Assembly (NCBI GenBank): GCA_003987725.1
Contig: RXJH01000004.1
Span: forward strand, 1-64,000
Length of the DNA: 64,000 nucleotides
Origin: Hyphomicrobium sp.
GTDB lineage: Bacteria; Pseudomonadota; Alphaproteobacteria; Rhizobiales; Hyphomicrobiaceae
Reading direction: 5' to 3'
Positions 1 to 9,084 of the stretch are shown piece by piece. A model generated the notes under the pieces. The model saw only the letters and a list, made by a program, of their open reading frames with translations. It was not told the origin of the DNA and did no database searches. The translations under genes and the position numbers were made by a program. Position 1 is the first letter of the stretch; the number at the start of each line of letters is the position of its first letter.

Positions 1-837
1 CGGCTCGATGTCGTCGAGTTGCTCGACGGCCTGATGCTTGGTGCCGACCGCGATCTCGTCAACGTCTGGCAGAAGGTCAATGCGCGCCGCTTCGATCGGG
101 TGATGCTGAAGACCAAGGTCGTCGGGGCGCAAGCAAAGCCGGACGGCATTTATGTAAGATTTGAAGGTGCCTCCGCACCGCCCGAGCCGCAGCGCTACGG
201 CCTGGTGCTCGTCGCCGTCGGGCGGAAGCCCAATGGCAAGGCCATCGGCGCTGAGAACGCCGGGGTCGTGGTGTCGGAGCGGGGCTTCGTCCCGGTCGAT
301 AAGCAGATGCGGACGAACGTCGCGCACATCTTCGCCATCGGCGATATCGCCGATGAGCCGATGCTGGCGCACAAAGCCGTCCACCAGGGTCACGTCGCGG
401 CGGAGAATGCGGCGGGAAAGAAAAGCGTCTTCGATGTGCGCCAGATCCCGTCCGTCGCTTATACCGATCCCGAGATCGCCTGGGCCGGTTTGACCGAGAC
501 GGAGGCTAAGGCGCGCGGCATCAGATATAAGAAAGCGGTGTTCCCCTGGGCGGCGTCGGGCCGCGCCATCGCCAACGGCCGGGACGAGGGCTTCACCAAG
601 CTGCTCTTCGACGAGGGCACCGAGCGGATCATCGGCGGGGCCATTGTCGGCACCGAGGCCGGAAATCTCATTTCCGAGATCTGCCTCGCCATCGAAATGG
701 GGGCGGATGCCGTCGACATCGGCAAGACCATCCATCCGCATCCGACCCTGTCCGAGTCCGTCGGCATGGCCGCCGAGGTCGCGGAAGGCATCTGCACCGA
801 CCTGATGCCCGCCAGACCGCCGCGGGGCCCGGTTTAA
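1..837 (+). CDS. lpd: Dihydrolipoyl dehydrogenase (E3), C-terminal part, truncated by window start
   Basis: FAD-dependent disulfide oxidoreductase that reoxidises lipoamide in 2-oxoacid dehydrogenase complexes, passing electrons to NAD+. The frame is open from base 1, so the N-terminal FAD domain and the redox CxxxxC lie outside the window; 278 residues remain. What is visible: the end of the NAD domain, the second FAD contact (HIFAIGDIADEPMLAHKA) and the dimerisation domain with the His-Glu active-site pair in HPHPTLSES. About half of the usual 460-480 residue protein is present. The first in-frame start-like codon (TTG at 19) is internal, not a real start. The family is certain; which dehydrogenase complex it serves cannot be told from here. 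Confidence 0.93.
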   Translation, partial: RLDVVELLDGLMLGADRDLVNVWQKVNARRFDRVMLKTKVVGAQAKPDGIYVRFEGASAPPEPQRYGLVLVAVGRKPNGKAIGAENAGVVVSERGFVPVDKQMRTNVAHIFAIGDIADEPMLAHKAVHQGHVAAENAAGKKSVFDVRQIPSVAYTDPEIAWAGLTETEAKARGIRYKKAVFPWAASGRAIANGRDEGFTKLLFDEGTERIIGGAIVGTEAGNLISEICLAIEMGADAVDIGKTIHPHPTLSESVGMAAEVAEGICTDLMPARPPRGPV

Positions 838-885
838 GGGGCGCTGGCCTTATAGCGTGGATACAAGCCGGGGGCTTGGCGGGCC

Positions 886-914
886 TTGCTTTCGGGGGGG
901 CGGTTGGCTATATC
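886..914 (+). promoter_or_regulatory. Candidate sigma70-type promoter for rpsA
   Basis: TTGCTT at 886-891 and TATATC at 909-914 are separated by exactly 17 bases, a good -35/-10 pair. Transcription would start near 921 and give a 5' leader of about 230 nt before rpsA. The 838-1153 gap shows no convincing gene; short frames in it lack ribosome binding sites and family resemblance. This is inference from spacing and sequence only. Confidence 0.45.
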
Positions 915-1108
915 AGCGCCATTCGACGTCGCTGTCGGATGGTCAAGAGGAAGATCAGCCGGTTGGGCGCCCCATAGGGGCCCCGAATTCTGACCGGCAG
1001 GGCTGCGGCCCATCACGGCGACATCACATCCAGACATCAGCGCCCTGAAACCAGGCATCGCGTTCGCGCGGGTCTGTTTATTGGCGCTTCCAACATCAAC
1101 CCAAACGC

Positions 1109-1128
1109 GCCGGGCCATCGCGCCCGGC
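1109..1128 (+). promoter_or_regulatory. Hairpin just upstream of the rpsA ribosome binding site
   Basis: GCCGGGC (1109-1115) and GCCCGGC (1122-1128) are perfect complementary arms around a 6-nt loop. The hairpin ends about 14 nt before the AAGGAG Shine-Dalgarno (from 1143) of rpsA. There is no T-run after it, so it is not an intrinsic terminator. Ribosomal protein S1 is known to autoregulate through leader structure in other bacteria, so a translational control element is a reasonable reading, but this is inferred. Confidence 0.45.
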
Positions 1129-1153
1129 AACACGCCGTTATCAAGGAGAACGA

Positions 1154-2875
1154 ATGTCCGCTGAAGTAGCCAATAAGGATTTTAACCCCTCGCGCGAAGA
1201 TTTTGCCGCGCTGCTCGCCGAGAGCCTTGCCAAGGACGACCTGTTCGAAGGTTCCGTCGTAAAGGGCAAGATCGTCGGCATCGAAAAAGACATGGCGATT
1301 ATCGACGTCGGCCTCAAAATGGAAGGCCGCGTCGCGATGAAGGAGTTCGGCGTCGGCGGCAAGCCGGGCGACCTCAAAGTCGGCGATACCGTCGAAGTCT
1401 ACCTGGAGCGCGTCGAGAATGCGCTCGGTGAAGCGGTGCTCTCGCGCGACAAGGCTCGCCGCGAAGAAAGCTGGACCCGCCTCGAGCGCCTCTACGAAAA
1501 GGGCGAGAAGGTTACGGGCGTCATCTTCAACAAGGTCAAGGGCGGTTTCACTGTCGATCTCGACGGCGCCGTGGCGTTCCTTCCGGGCAGCCAGGTCGAC
1601 ATTCGCCCGGTTCGCGATATCGGGCCTCTGATGCACCAGCAGCAGCCCTTCCAGATCTTGAAAATGGATCGCCGCCGCGGCAACATCGTTGTTTCGCGCC
1701 GCTCTGTTCTCGAAGAGAGCCGCGCCGAGCAGAGGACGGAAATCGTCGCTCGTCTCGCCGAAGGCCAGATCATCGACGGTCTCGTCAAGAACATCACCGA
1801 CTACGGCGCGTTCATCGATCTCGGTGGCATCGACGGTCTTCTGCACGTCACCGACATGGCATGGCGCCGCGTCAACCATCCGTCCGAAATCCTCAACGTC
1901 GGCGATACGGTGAAGGTGCAGATCATCCGCATCAACCCGGAAACGCAGCGTATTTCGCTCGGTATGAAGCAGCTTCAGTCCGATCCGTGGTCGGCGATCG
2001 AAGCCAAGTATCCGGTCGGCGCTCGCGTCAAGGGCACCGTGACGAACATCGCTGATTACGGCGCGTTCGTTGAGCTGGAGCCGGGCGTCGAAGGCCTGAT
2101 CCACGTCTCGGAAATGAGCTGGACGAAGAAGAACACGCACCCCGGCAAGATCGTTTCGACGAGCCAGCAGGTGGAAGTTCAGGTTCTCGAAGTCGATCCG
2201 CAGAAGCGCCGTATCTCGCTCGGCCTGAAGCAGACGCAGGAGAACCCGTGGGATGCGTTCCTGACGCAGCACCCGAAGGGCTCGATCGTCGAAGGTCCGA
2301 TCCGCAACATCACCGAGTTCGGTCTCTTCATCGGTCTCGACAACGGCATCGACGGCATGGTCCATCTCTCGGACCTCGACTGGCAGAAGGCCGGCGACGA
2401 AGTCATCAAGGACTACAAGAAGGGCGACAACGTCAAAGCCATCGTTCTCGATGTCGACGGTTCGAAGGAGCGCATTTCGCTCGGCGTCAAGCAGCTGGCG
2501 GGCGATCCGGCGGATGCGATGGCGAAGTACAAGAAGGGCGACGCCGTTACCGGTACTGTCACGTCGGTCAGCGACGCTGGTATCGAGGTCAAGATCGCAG
2601 ACAGCGAGCTGACGTCGTTCATCAAGCGCGCCGATCTTTCGCGTGACCGCTCGGAGCAGCGTCCCGAGCGCTTCAATGTCGGCGACAAGGTCGATGCGGC
2701 CGTCGTTTCGGTCGACAAGGCAGCACGCCGTATCGCCGTTTCGATCAAGGCGCTCGAGCTTGCGGAAGAGAAGCAGGCCGTCGCGCAGTACGGCTCGACC
2801 GACTCGGGCGCGTCGCTCGGCGACATCTTCAAGGCTGCCATCAAGAAGCGCGAAGGCGCTGAAGACGCCGAGTAA
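1154..2875 (+). CDS. rpsA: 30S ribosomal protein S1
   Basis: RNA-binding protein of the small ribosomal subunit that captures and unfolds mRNA for initiation. The 573 residues hold six consecutive S1 (OB-fold) domains, beginning near residues 33, 118, 205, 290, 377 and 463. The strongly conserved repeats NITDYGAFIDLGGIDGLLH, NIADYGAFVELEPGVEGLIH and NITEFGLFIGLDNGIDGMVH mark domains 3-5. Length is normal for the family. The ATG follows an AAGGAG ribosome binding site. It is followed by an intrinsic terminator, so it appears to be its own transcription unit. Its position upstream of sppA and ihfB is the common proteobacterial arrangement. Confidence 0.98.
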   Translation: MSAEVANKDFNPSREDFAALLAESLAKDDLFEGSVVKGKIVGIEKDMAIIDVGLKMEGRVAMKEFGVGGKPGDLKVGDTVEVYLERVENALGEAVLSRDKARREESWTRLERLYEKGEKVTGVIFNKVKGGFTVDLDGAVAFLPGSQVDIRPVRDIGPLMHQQQPFQILKMDRRRGNIVVSRRSVLEESRAEQRTEIVARLAEGQIIDGLVKNITDYGAFIDLGGIDGLLHVTDMAWRRVNHPSEILNVGDTVKVQIIRINPETQRISLGMKQLQSDPWSAIEAKYPVGARVKGTVTNIADYGAFVELEPGVEGLIHVSEMSWTKKNTHPGKIVSTSQQVEVQVLEVDPQKRRISLGLKQTQENPWDAFLTQHPKGSIVEGPIRNITEFGLFIGLDNGIDGMVHLSDLDWQKAGDEVIKDYKKGDNVKAIVLDVDGSKERISLGVKQLAGDPADAMAKYKKGDAVTGTVTSVSDAGIEVKIADSELTSFIKRADLSRDRSEQRPERFNVGDKVDAAVVSVDKAARRIAVSIKALELAEEKQAVAQYGSTDSGASLGDIFKAAIKKREGAEDAE

Positions 2876-2902
2876 TCGGCTTCGGAAGGCTGGAAATCGA
2901 GG

Positions 2903-2938
2903 GGCGCGCGGCAAACCCTGCCGCGCGCCTTAACTTTT
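2903..2938 (+). terminator. Intrinsic terminator after rpsA
   Basis: An 11-bp perfect GC-rich stem (GGCGCGCGGCA at 2903-2913 with TGCCGCGCGCC at 2919-2929) closes a 5-nt loop and is followed by a T-rich tail (TTAACTTTT). It starts 28 bases after the rpsA stop codon. Confidence 0.85.
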
Positions 2939-3064
2939 GGGCGAGACGTCGCGGGCTTCCCCGTTGCTCGCGGACGCAACCTTGCCTACGTTCCCCGCCA
3001 GAACGAGCCGCGCCGACGGGCCTCCCGCCCTACCGCAGCGTGCCGACGGAAAGGGCGCACCCCC

Positions 3065-4030
3065 ATGCTTGAAACGGAAACGGTTCTCGATCGCCGGCGG
3101 CTTCGCCGGTCGGTATCGCTTTGGCGGGCCGCCGGGCTCGCCGCCCTCCTCATCGCACTCGGCGCGGTGTTCCTCAGTGGCGACAAGCTTGCGACGCTTG
3201 CCGGCGAAAAGCAGATTGCCCGCGTCACCATCGAGGGAACGATCACCGAAGACCGGGATCAGCTTAAAATGCTGAAGGACATTGCCGACGACAACAGCGT
3301 CTCCGGCGTTCTCCTGTTCATTAACAGTCCCGGCGGCACGACGACGGGGGGCGAGGCGCTTTACGAAGGCATCCGGACGCTTGCCCAAAAGAAGCCCGTG
3401 GTGGCCCAATTCGGTACCGTGGCGGCCTCGGCGGCCTACATAGCGGGGCTTGCCACCGACCACATCGTCGCCCGTGGAAACTCGATTACGGGCTCTGTCG
3501 GCGTCATCGTGCAGTGGCCCGAGGTCGTACAGCTGCTCGACAAGATCGGCGTCAAAATGAACGAGATTAAGAGCGGTCCGCTGAAGGCCTCTCCCTCGCC
3601 GTTCGAGCCGCTCGACGACGCGAGTAAGAAGGTCGCCGAGGGCATGGTTGCCGACGGTTTCAAATGGTTCGTCGGCCTAGTCGAGACCCGCCGTGGCGTC
3701 AAAGCCGCCGATATCCCGGGCCTTCTGGAAGGCCGAATTTTCTCGGGCCGCGAGGCTCTTGAAGCCAAGTTGGTTGATCAACTTGGCGGCGAGGATGATG
3801 CCGTCAATTGGCTCAAGGAGAAGAAAAACGTCCCCCAGACGGCGAAAGTCACCGATTGGAAGCCCGGTAACACCGGCACTTACGGCTTTGCCGGCATGTC
3901 GGCGGGAATCGTCGGCTGGCTCTTCGGATCAGCGGCCGGGGATGCAGCAAATTTTTTGCTTCGTGATCGGATGATTTCTACGCTCGGACTTGACGGTCTT
4001 CTCTCAGTTTGGCACCCTTCTGAAAAATAA
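3065..4030 (+). CDS. sppA: Signal peptide peptidase SppA, short type
   Basis: Membrane-anchored serine protease (family S49) that degrades cleaved signal peptides. The 321-residue protein has one N-terminal membrane segment (about residues 21-38) and a single S49 domain, like the short Bacillus-type enzyme rather than the two-domain E. coli form. The nucleophile should be Ser122 in [12 protein letters not shown] and the general base Lys174 in KSGPLK; their 52-residue spacing equals that of the Ser/Lys dyad known for the short type. It lies 32 bases upstream of ihfB and is probably co-transcribed with it. The rpsA terminator separates it from the gene before. Confidence 0.95.
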   Translation: MLETETVLDRRRLRRSVSLWRAAGLAALLIALGAVFLSGDKLATLAGEKQIARVTIEGTITEDRDQLKMLKDIADDNSVSGVLLFINSPGGTTTGGEALYEGIRTLAQKKPVVAQFGTVAASAAYIAGLATDHIVARGNSITGSVGVIVQWPEVVQLLDKIGVKMNEIKSGPLKASPSPFEPLDDASKKVAEGMVADGFKWFVGLVETRRGVKAADIPGLLEGRIFSGREALEAKLVDQLGGEDDAVNWLKEKKNVPQTAKVTDWKPGNTGTYGFAGMSAGIVGWLFGSAAGDAANFLLRDRMISTLGLDGLLSVWHPSEK

Positions 4031-4062
4031 GAAGAAATGGTCGCCGAAGCTGGGAGCGAAAC

Positions 4063-4359
4063 GTGATCAAATCGGAGCTGGTGCAACGGATTGCCACTGC
4101 CAATCCGCATCTTTACCATCGTGACGTCGAACGCATCGTCAATGTCATTTTTGACGAAATTGTCGATGCTTTGTCACGAGGTGACCGTGTCGAACTTCGC
4201 GGTTTCGGCGCATTCACGGTGAAGCATCGCGCGTCGCGGCAGGGAAGAAATCCCCGAACCGGGACCACGGTCGCCGTCGCTGAAAAGTTCGTGCCGTTTT
4301 TCAAGACCGGCAAAGAACTTCGCGACAGGTTGAATAAGCTCAACGGCGCGAAACACTGA
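4063..4359 (+). CDS. ihfB: Integration host factor beta subunit
   Basis: DNA-bending nucleoid protein that pairs with IhfA; used in recombination, replication and sigma54-dependent transcription. The 98 residues cover the whole HU/IHF fold. [19 protein letters not shown] leads into the flexible DNA-clasping arm with the conserved RNPRTG, and the intercalating proline is within it. The start codon is GTG at 4063, preceded by GGGAGCG. The sppA-ihfB-lapA neighbourhood is conserved in proteobacteria. Confidence 0.96.
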   Translation: MIKSELVQRIATANPHLYHRDVERIVNVIFDEIVDALSRGDRVELRGFGAFTVKHRASRQGRNPRTGTTVAVAEKFVPFFKTGKELRDRLNKLNGAKH

Positions 4360-4406
4360 CGAGCCGGTTGCAAGCAGGTTTGCAGGCGCCGCAAGTGAGG
4401 TAGATC

Positions 4407-4757
4407 ATGTTCAGGCGTATTCTTGCGCTGCTTATCGGTTTTCCGCTCGGCATCATTCTCGTTGCGATTGCGGTTTCAAACCGGCAGCCGGTGGATCTGA
4501 TCCTCGATCCGTTCCGGCCCGAAACACCGGCGCTTTCCGTCGAGCTGCCGTTCTACATCTATCTCATGGCGGCTCTCGTCCTTGGCGTCATCCTCGGCGG
4601 CGTCGCGACGTGGATGGGACAAAGCCGATGGCGGCAGACAGCCCGTTCGCAAGGCCGGCGTGCAGCACGCTGGCAGGCGGAGGCAGACCGGCTCGCGCGC
4701 GAACGCGAAGCCGCCGCGGAGACCGCGGACCAGCAGCTCGCGATTTCCAGCCGTTGA
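4407..4757 (+). CDS. lapA: LapA-domain (DUF1049) inner-membrane protein
   Basis: Small inner-membrane protein of the lipopolysaccharide-assembly LapA family. In E. coli LapA acts with LapB on LpxC turnover; a role here is inferred from family only. 116 residues with two hydrophobic segments (about 5-23 and 49-68) and a charged, Arg/Ala/Glu-rich C-terminal tail (80-110) likely to be a coiled coil. It follows ihfB by 47 bases, the usual place for this family. The GTGAGG before the ATG serves as ribosome binding site. No LapB-like gene follows in this window, so the partner is missing locally. Confidence 0.8.
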   Translation: MFRRILALLIGFPLGIILVAIAVSNRQPVDLILDPFRPETPALSVELPFYIYLMAALVLGVILGGVATWMGQSRWRQTARSQGRRAARWQAEADRLAREREAAAETADQQLAISSR

Positions 4758-4775
4758 TGTGAGCCAGGAATTGCG

Positions 4776-5015
4776 ATGTCATTCGATGCGTTGACGCTGT
4801 TCGGGCTCGTCGCCGTCAGTTTGATGCTGTTGTTCTACGCCTTCGAGGACAGCAGCCCCTGGTGCATCCTCGGATTTTCCGTCGCTTGCGCGATGGGTTC
4901 AGTCTATGGATTTCTGCAGGGCGCGTGGCCGTTCGGTCTGGTCGAAGGCGTTTGGACGTTTATCGCTCTAAAGCGCTGGCAAAAGCGCCGCCTTGCGGGA
5001 ACGTCCGCGGCGTAA
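4776..5015 (+). CDS. Small polytopic membrane protein of unknown function
   Basis: 79 residues, with two clear hydrophobic segments (about 5-22 and 30-48) and a weaker third (52-66), ending in a basic tail (KRWQKRRLAG). I do not recognise the family with certainty. The gene sits 18 bases after lapA and 13 bases before trpF, so it is probably carried on the same transcript. An AGGA lies ahead of the ATG. Coding is supported by the tight packing and the hydrophobic periodicity. Confidence 0.7.
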   Translation: MSFDALTLFGLVAVSLMLLFYAFEDSSPWCILGFSVACAMGSVYGFLQGAWPFGLVEGVWTFIALKRWQKRRLAGTSAA

Positions 5016-5028
5016 CGCATGAACTTCG

Positions 5029-5682
5029 ATGGTCACAAGAACCAAAATTTGCGGGATCACGACGCCTGAAGCATTGGATGCCGCCGTCGCTGGCGGGGCC
5101 GAGTACATCGGGCTTGTCTTCTACGCGAAGAGCCCGCGCCATCTCGACGTCGCGAAAGCCAAGGGGCTCGCCGAGCGCGCACGCGGCAAGGCCAAGATCG
5201 TAGCGCTGACAGTCGACGCCGACGATGTCACGCTCAGAGAAATCGTCGATGAAGTCGCCCCGGACATCCTTCAGCTGCATGGCAAGGAAACGCCGGATCG
5301 TGTCGCCGCGATCAAGCAGCAATTCGGCCGCGACGTGATCAAGGCCATCGCTGTTGCTACGGCGAACGATGCAGCGCGGGCGCGCGCGTATGCGGGCATT
5401 GCCGACCTCATCCTTTTCGATGCGAAGGCGCCGCCCGGTGCGGCACTGCCCGGCGGGAACGGCCGGACGTTCGACTGGCATGCGCTCGATGGTGTCGCCG
5501 AAGCGCTGCCGTTCATGCTTTCGGGCGGTCTCGATCCGGATAACGTCGCGGATGCGATCGCGTTAACGCATCCGCGCGCCGTCGACGTGTCATCGGGCGT
5601 CGAAAGCGCGCCCGGCATCAAGGACCCTGAACAGATCCGTCGCTTTCTTCTCGCCGTAAAGGCAGCTAAGCAGACGGGATAA
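5029..5682 (+). CDS. trpF: Phosphoribosylanthranilate isomerase
   Basis: Catalyses the Amadori rearrangement of N-(5-phosphoribosyl)anthranilate in tryptophan biosynthesis. 217 residues of TIM-barrel type. TRTKICGIT at residues 3-11 carries the catalytic Cys general base, and [23 protein letters not shown]-type sequence near residue 127 carries the Asp general acid and phosphate contacts (seen here as [10 protein letters not shown] followed by GGNGRTFDW). It heads the trpF-trpB-trpA cluster, the usual alphaproteobacterial order; trpE, trpD and trpC are not in the window. Confidence 0.97.
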   Translation: MVTRTKICGITTPEALDAAVAGGAEYIGLVFYAKSPRHLDVAKAKGLAERARGKAKIVALTVDADDVTLREIVDEVAPDILQLHGKETPDRVAAIKQQFGRDVIKAIAVATANDAARARAYAGIADLILFDAKAPPGAALPGGNGRTFDWHALDGVAEALPFMLSGGLDPDNVADAIALTHPRAVDVSSGVESAPGIKDPEQIRRFLLAVKAAKQTG

Positions 5683-5722
5683 TTTCATCTCACGGCAAAA
5701 ACCGGGAGAAGCGAGGCTTTCA

Positions 5723-6964
5723 ATGGCAACGAAATCTAAGAAAGCAGCGGAAGCCGCTCTCAACAGCTACGCGACGGGTCCCGACGATCGGGGCTTTTTC
5801 GGCATCTTCGGCGGCCGCTTCGTTGCCGAGACGCTGATGCCGCTGATCCTGGAACTCGAGCGCGCCTATGAGGCTGCGAAAGCCGATCCGGAATTCCAGC
5901 GCGAGCTTGATTTCCTCAATCTGCATTACGCCGGGCGGCCGAGCCCTCTCTATCACGCGGAGCGCATGACGGCGGAACTCGGCGGCGCGAAGATCTACTT
6001 CAAGCGCGAGGAGCTCAATCACACGGGCTCGCACAAGATCAACAACTGTCTCGGCCAGATCCTGCTCGCGCGCCGGATGGGCAAGAAGCGGATCATCGCG
6101 GAGACCGGGGCAGGGCAGCACGGCGTCGCCGTCGCGACGGTTTGCGCGAAGTACGGCATGGAGTGCGAGGTCTACATGGGCGCGACCGATGTCGAACGTC
6201 AGGCGCCCAACGTTGCGCGCATGACGTTGCTCGGCGCGAAGCTCAATCCGGTGACCTCCGGCGCGGGCACGCTGAAAGACGCGATGAACGAAGCGCTGCG
6301 CGATTGGGTCACCAACGTGCGCGACACCTATTACCTCATCGGTACGGCCGCGGGTCCGCATCCCTATCCGGCGATGGTTCGCGATTTCCAGGCGATCATC
6401 GGCCACGAGACGCGCAAGCAGATGATGGAAGCCGAAGGCCGGTTGCCGGATACCATCGTCGCCTGCATCGGCGGCGGTTCAAATGCCATCGGCATTTTCC
6501 ATCCCTTCCTCGACGACCCTGGTGTCGCGATCTACGGCGTCGAGGCCGGCGGCCACGGGATCGATGTCGAGAACGGCCACGCCTCGTCGATGACGGGAGG
6601 CTCACCGGGCGTTCTGCATGGCAATCGCACTTATCTGCTGCAGGATAGCGATGGCCAAATCCTCGAAGGCCATTCGATCTCAGCTGGTCTCGATTATCCG
6701 GGCGTCGGGCCGGAACATTCGTGGCTGAAGACGATTGGGCGTGTGACTTACGTTCCGGCGACGGACAAAGAAGCGCTCGACGCACTTCAGTTCTGCACGC
6801 GGCTTGAAGGCATCATTCCGGCGCTCGAGTCGAGCCACGCACTAGCACTCGTGAAGAAGCTTGCGCCGACATTGGCGAAGGACAACCTTCTCGTCGTCAA
6901 TATTTCCGGCCGAGGCGATAAGGATCTCGCCACGGTGGCTAAACATTTGGGCATGAAGATCTAA
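5723..6964 (+). CDS. trpB: Tryptophan synthase beta chain
   Basis: PLP enzyme joining indole and serine to make tryptophan, in an alpha2-beta2 complex with TrpA. 413 residues. The PLP lysine is Lys105 in HTGSHKINN, the phosphate-binding loop is GGGSNAIG, and the glutamate of the ETGAGQHG motif is present. The gene is followed after a single base by trpA, which indicates translational coupling of the two subunits. An N-terminal extension of about 20 residues before the conserved core (from [14 protein letters not shown]) is common in the order. Confidence 0.98.
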   Translation: MATKSKKAAEAALNSYATGPDDRGFFGIFGGRFVAETLMPLILELERAYEAAKADPEFQRELDFLNLHYAGRPSPLYHAERMTAELGGAKIYFKREELNHTGSHKINNCLGQILLARRMGKKRIIAETGAGQHGVAVATVCAKYGMECEVYMGATDVERQAPNVARMTLLGAKLNPVTSGAGTLKDAMNEALRDWVTNVRDTYYLIGTAAGPHPYPAMVRDFQAIIGHETRKQMMEAEGRLPDTIVACIGGGSNAIGIFHPFLDDPGVAIYGVEAGGHGIDVENGHASSMTGGSPGVLHGNRTYLLQDSDGQILEGHSISAGLDYPGVGPEHSWLKTIGRVTYVPATDKEALDALQFCTRLEGIIPALESSHALALVKKLAPTLAKDNLLVVNISGRGDKDLATVAKHLGMKI

Positions 6965-6965
6965 G

Positions 6966-7796
6966 ATGACGAAGCACGTCACCCGCATCGATGCCCGCTT
7001 CGCGGCATTGAAAAAAGAAAAACGTCCGGCGCTTGTTACATTCATCACGGCGGGTGATCCCGATCCCGAGACGAGTGCGCAGGTTCTTGCCGAGCTCGTC
7101 AAAGCCGGCGCCGATATCATCGAACTCGGCATGCCGTTCTCTGACCCGATGGCGGACGGTCCGGCGATCCAAGCTTCGTCGCAGCGGGCGCTCAAGGCCG
7201 GTCAGACGATGACCAAGACGCTGCAGCTCGTCCGCGATTTCCGCGCGAGCGACACGACGACGCCGATCGTGCTGATGGGCTACTACAATCCGATCTACGT
7301 CTACGGCAACGAGCGTTTCATCAAGGATGCGAAGGCCGCGGGGGTCGATGGCCTCATCGTGGTCGACGTGCCCCCCGAAGCGGACGACGAGCTGTGCCTG
7401 CCCGCACTCGCGGCAGGGCTCAATTTCATCCGCCTCGCGACGCCGACGACTGACAAAGCGCGTTTGCCCGCCGTTTTGAAAAATACGTCCGGCTTCGTTT
7501 ACTATGTCTCGATCACGGGCATCACCGGGGCGGCCGCACCTGTTGTTAACGATGTTCACAGCCAAGTGAAGGCGATCAAAGCGGAAACACCGCTTCCGGT
7601 TGTGGTGGGCTTCGGCGTGCGCACTGGCGCGCAGGCCCGGTCCATATCCGAGGGGGCTGATGGCGTCGTCGTCGGCTCAGCCATTGTTTCTATTATAGAA
7701 AAATCCCTTGGACCGAAGGGTGAGGCGACGGATCGGACGATCAAGGGTGTAACGGAACTCGTCCGCGAATTGCGTGGGGCATTATCGGCCGACTAG
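6966..7796 (+). CDS. trpA: Tryptophan synthase alpha chain
   Basis: TIM-barrel lyase that splits indole-3-glycerol phosphate and channels indole to TrpB. 276 residues. The catalytic Glu is in [17 protein letters not shown], together with the catalytic Asp of the same family signature ([14 protein letters not shown]). The start ATG follows the trpB stop after one base. No clear intrinsic terminator follows; accD begins 175 bases later. Confidence 0.98.
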   Translation: MTKHVTRIDARFAALKKEKRPALVTFITAGDPDPETSAQVLAELVKAGADIIELGMPFSDPMADGPAIQASSQRALKAGQTMTKTLQLVRDFRASDTTTPIVLMGYYNPIYVYGNERFIKDAKAAGVDGLIVVDVPPEADDELCLPALAAGLNFIRLATPTTDKARLPAVLKNTSGFVYYVSITGITGAAAPVVNDVHSQVKAIKAETPLPVVVGFGVRTGAQARSISEGADGVVVGSAIVSIIEKSLGPKGEATDRTIKGVTELVRELRGALSAD

Positions 7797-7971
7797 CGCT
7801 CTCCTCGGATAAGCTTTATTGGATACCGCCTTCTGCACTCCCATTTTGGGCATTGTCCTAGCGCTCGTCCCTCATGACGCGCTAAAAATGGCGGACTGCT
7901 AGGAGCTTGCCGATGTGCCCGCACGTTGATGCGGTAGGCGCTTGGAGCGGCTTACAAGGAGCCAAGAGCAC

Positions 7972-9048
7972 GTGAACTGGATTAACAACGTCGTCCGCCC
8001 CAAGATCAGTGGGCTTTTATCGACGGCGAAGCGCGATGTGCCGGATAACCTCTGGGTGAAATGCCCGGAGACGGGCCAGATGGTCTTCTACAAAGACCTC
8101 GAGGCGAACCAGTTCGTTGTGCCCGGCTCGAACTATCACATGCGCATGGGTTCGCAGCAGCGCCTGCAGCATCTGTTCGATGGCGGAGAATATCGCACCG
8201 TCCCGGTGCCGGCGGTGCAGCAGGATCCGTTGAAGTTTCGCGACGGCCGTAAGTATACCGATCGTCTCAAAGACGCGAAGACTTCGACGAAGCTCGAAGA
8301 TGCGATCCTTGTCGGTGAGGGAGAACTCGAAGGCGTGCCGATTGTCGCCGCGGCGCAGGACTTCCGTTTCATGGCGGGTTCGCTCGGCATGGCGGCAGGC
8401 GAAGCGATCATCGCGGGTATGCAGCGCGCGCTCGAACTCCGGACACCGTTTATTCTTTTCGCCGCTTCGGGTGGCGCGCGCATGCAGGAGGGTATCCTCT
8501 CCCTCATGCAGATGCCGCGCACGACGATTGCAGTGCAGCGCTTGAGAAACGCGCGGCTACCTTACATCGTCGTTCTGACCGACCCGACGACCGGCGGCGT
8601 CACGGCTTCCTATGCGATGCTCGGCGATATTCATATTGCAGAGCCCGGCGCGCTCATCTGCTTCGCCGGTCCGCGCGTCATTCAGCAGACGATCCGCGAG
8701 CAATTGCCCGATGGCTTCCAGCGCGCCGAATACCTGCTTTCGCACGGCATGATCGACATGGTCGTGCATCGCCACCAGATGCGCGAAACGCTGGCGCGCG
8801 TTTCCAAACTTTTGATGAGCGGCGTGCACGCGACGAAGCCGAGAGACGCGCGCAAATTGAACGGCAAGCCTTACGTCAACGGCGCGTCCGTCGACGGCAA
8901 GGTCATTGAGACGGCCGCGCGGGAAAGCGGCGTCGTGGAGCCCGAGGCTGTTCCGAACAGTCAAAGGTTCGAGCCGGGCAAGGGCGAGAAGCCGCGCCGC
9001 GACGACGCCGGATTGGCTTCGTCCGCAAATCCCAAGGATGCGCCTTAA
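7972..9048 (+). CDS. accD: Acetyl-CoA carboxylase carboxyltransferase subunit beta
   Basis: Beta half of the carboxyltransferase that moves CO2 from biotin to acetyl-CoA, the first step of fatty-acid synthesis. I start it at GTG 7972 ([12 protein letters not shown]), 10 bases after an AAGGAG, giving 358 residues; a TTG at 7942 in the same frame has no such site. The carboxyltransferase core is normal ([17 protein letters not shown], then [14 protein letters not shown]). The N-terminal zinc ribbon is degenerate: only one Cys (VKCPETGQ) is left of the four ligands known in E. coli AccD. This is also known from related rhizobial proteins. The C-terminus (from about residue 300) is polar and variable. 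accD followed by folC is a common gene order. Confidence 0.95.
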   Translation: MNWINNVVRPKISGLLSTAKRDVPDNLWVKCPETGQMVFYKDLEANQFVVPGSNYHMRMGSQQRLQHLFDGGEYRTVPVPAVQQDPLKFRDGRKYTDRLKDAKTSTKLEDAILVGEGELEGVPIVAAAQDFRFMAGSLGMAAGEAIIAGMQRALELRTPFILFAASGGARMQEGILSLMQMPRTTIAVQRLRNARLPYIVVLTDPTTGGVTASYAMLGDIHIAEPGALICFAGPRVIQQTIREQLPDGFQRAEYLLSHGMIDMVVHRHQMRETLARVSKLLMSGVHATKPRDARKLNGKPYVNGASVDGKVIETAARESGVVEPEAVPNSQRFEPGKGEKPRRDDAGLASSANPKDAP

Positions 9049-9084
9049 GGCGCTTGGCAATTCTCGAAGGTATTGCGGGGCGCC

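Noticed and set aside
1037-2914. 625-residue frame on the minus strand
   Set aside because: Antisense shadow of rpsA; composition (Arg/Asp-rich, no motifs) is typical of the complement of a high-GC gene.
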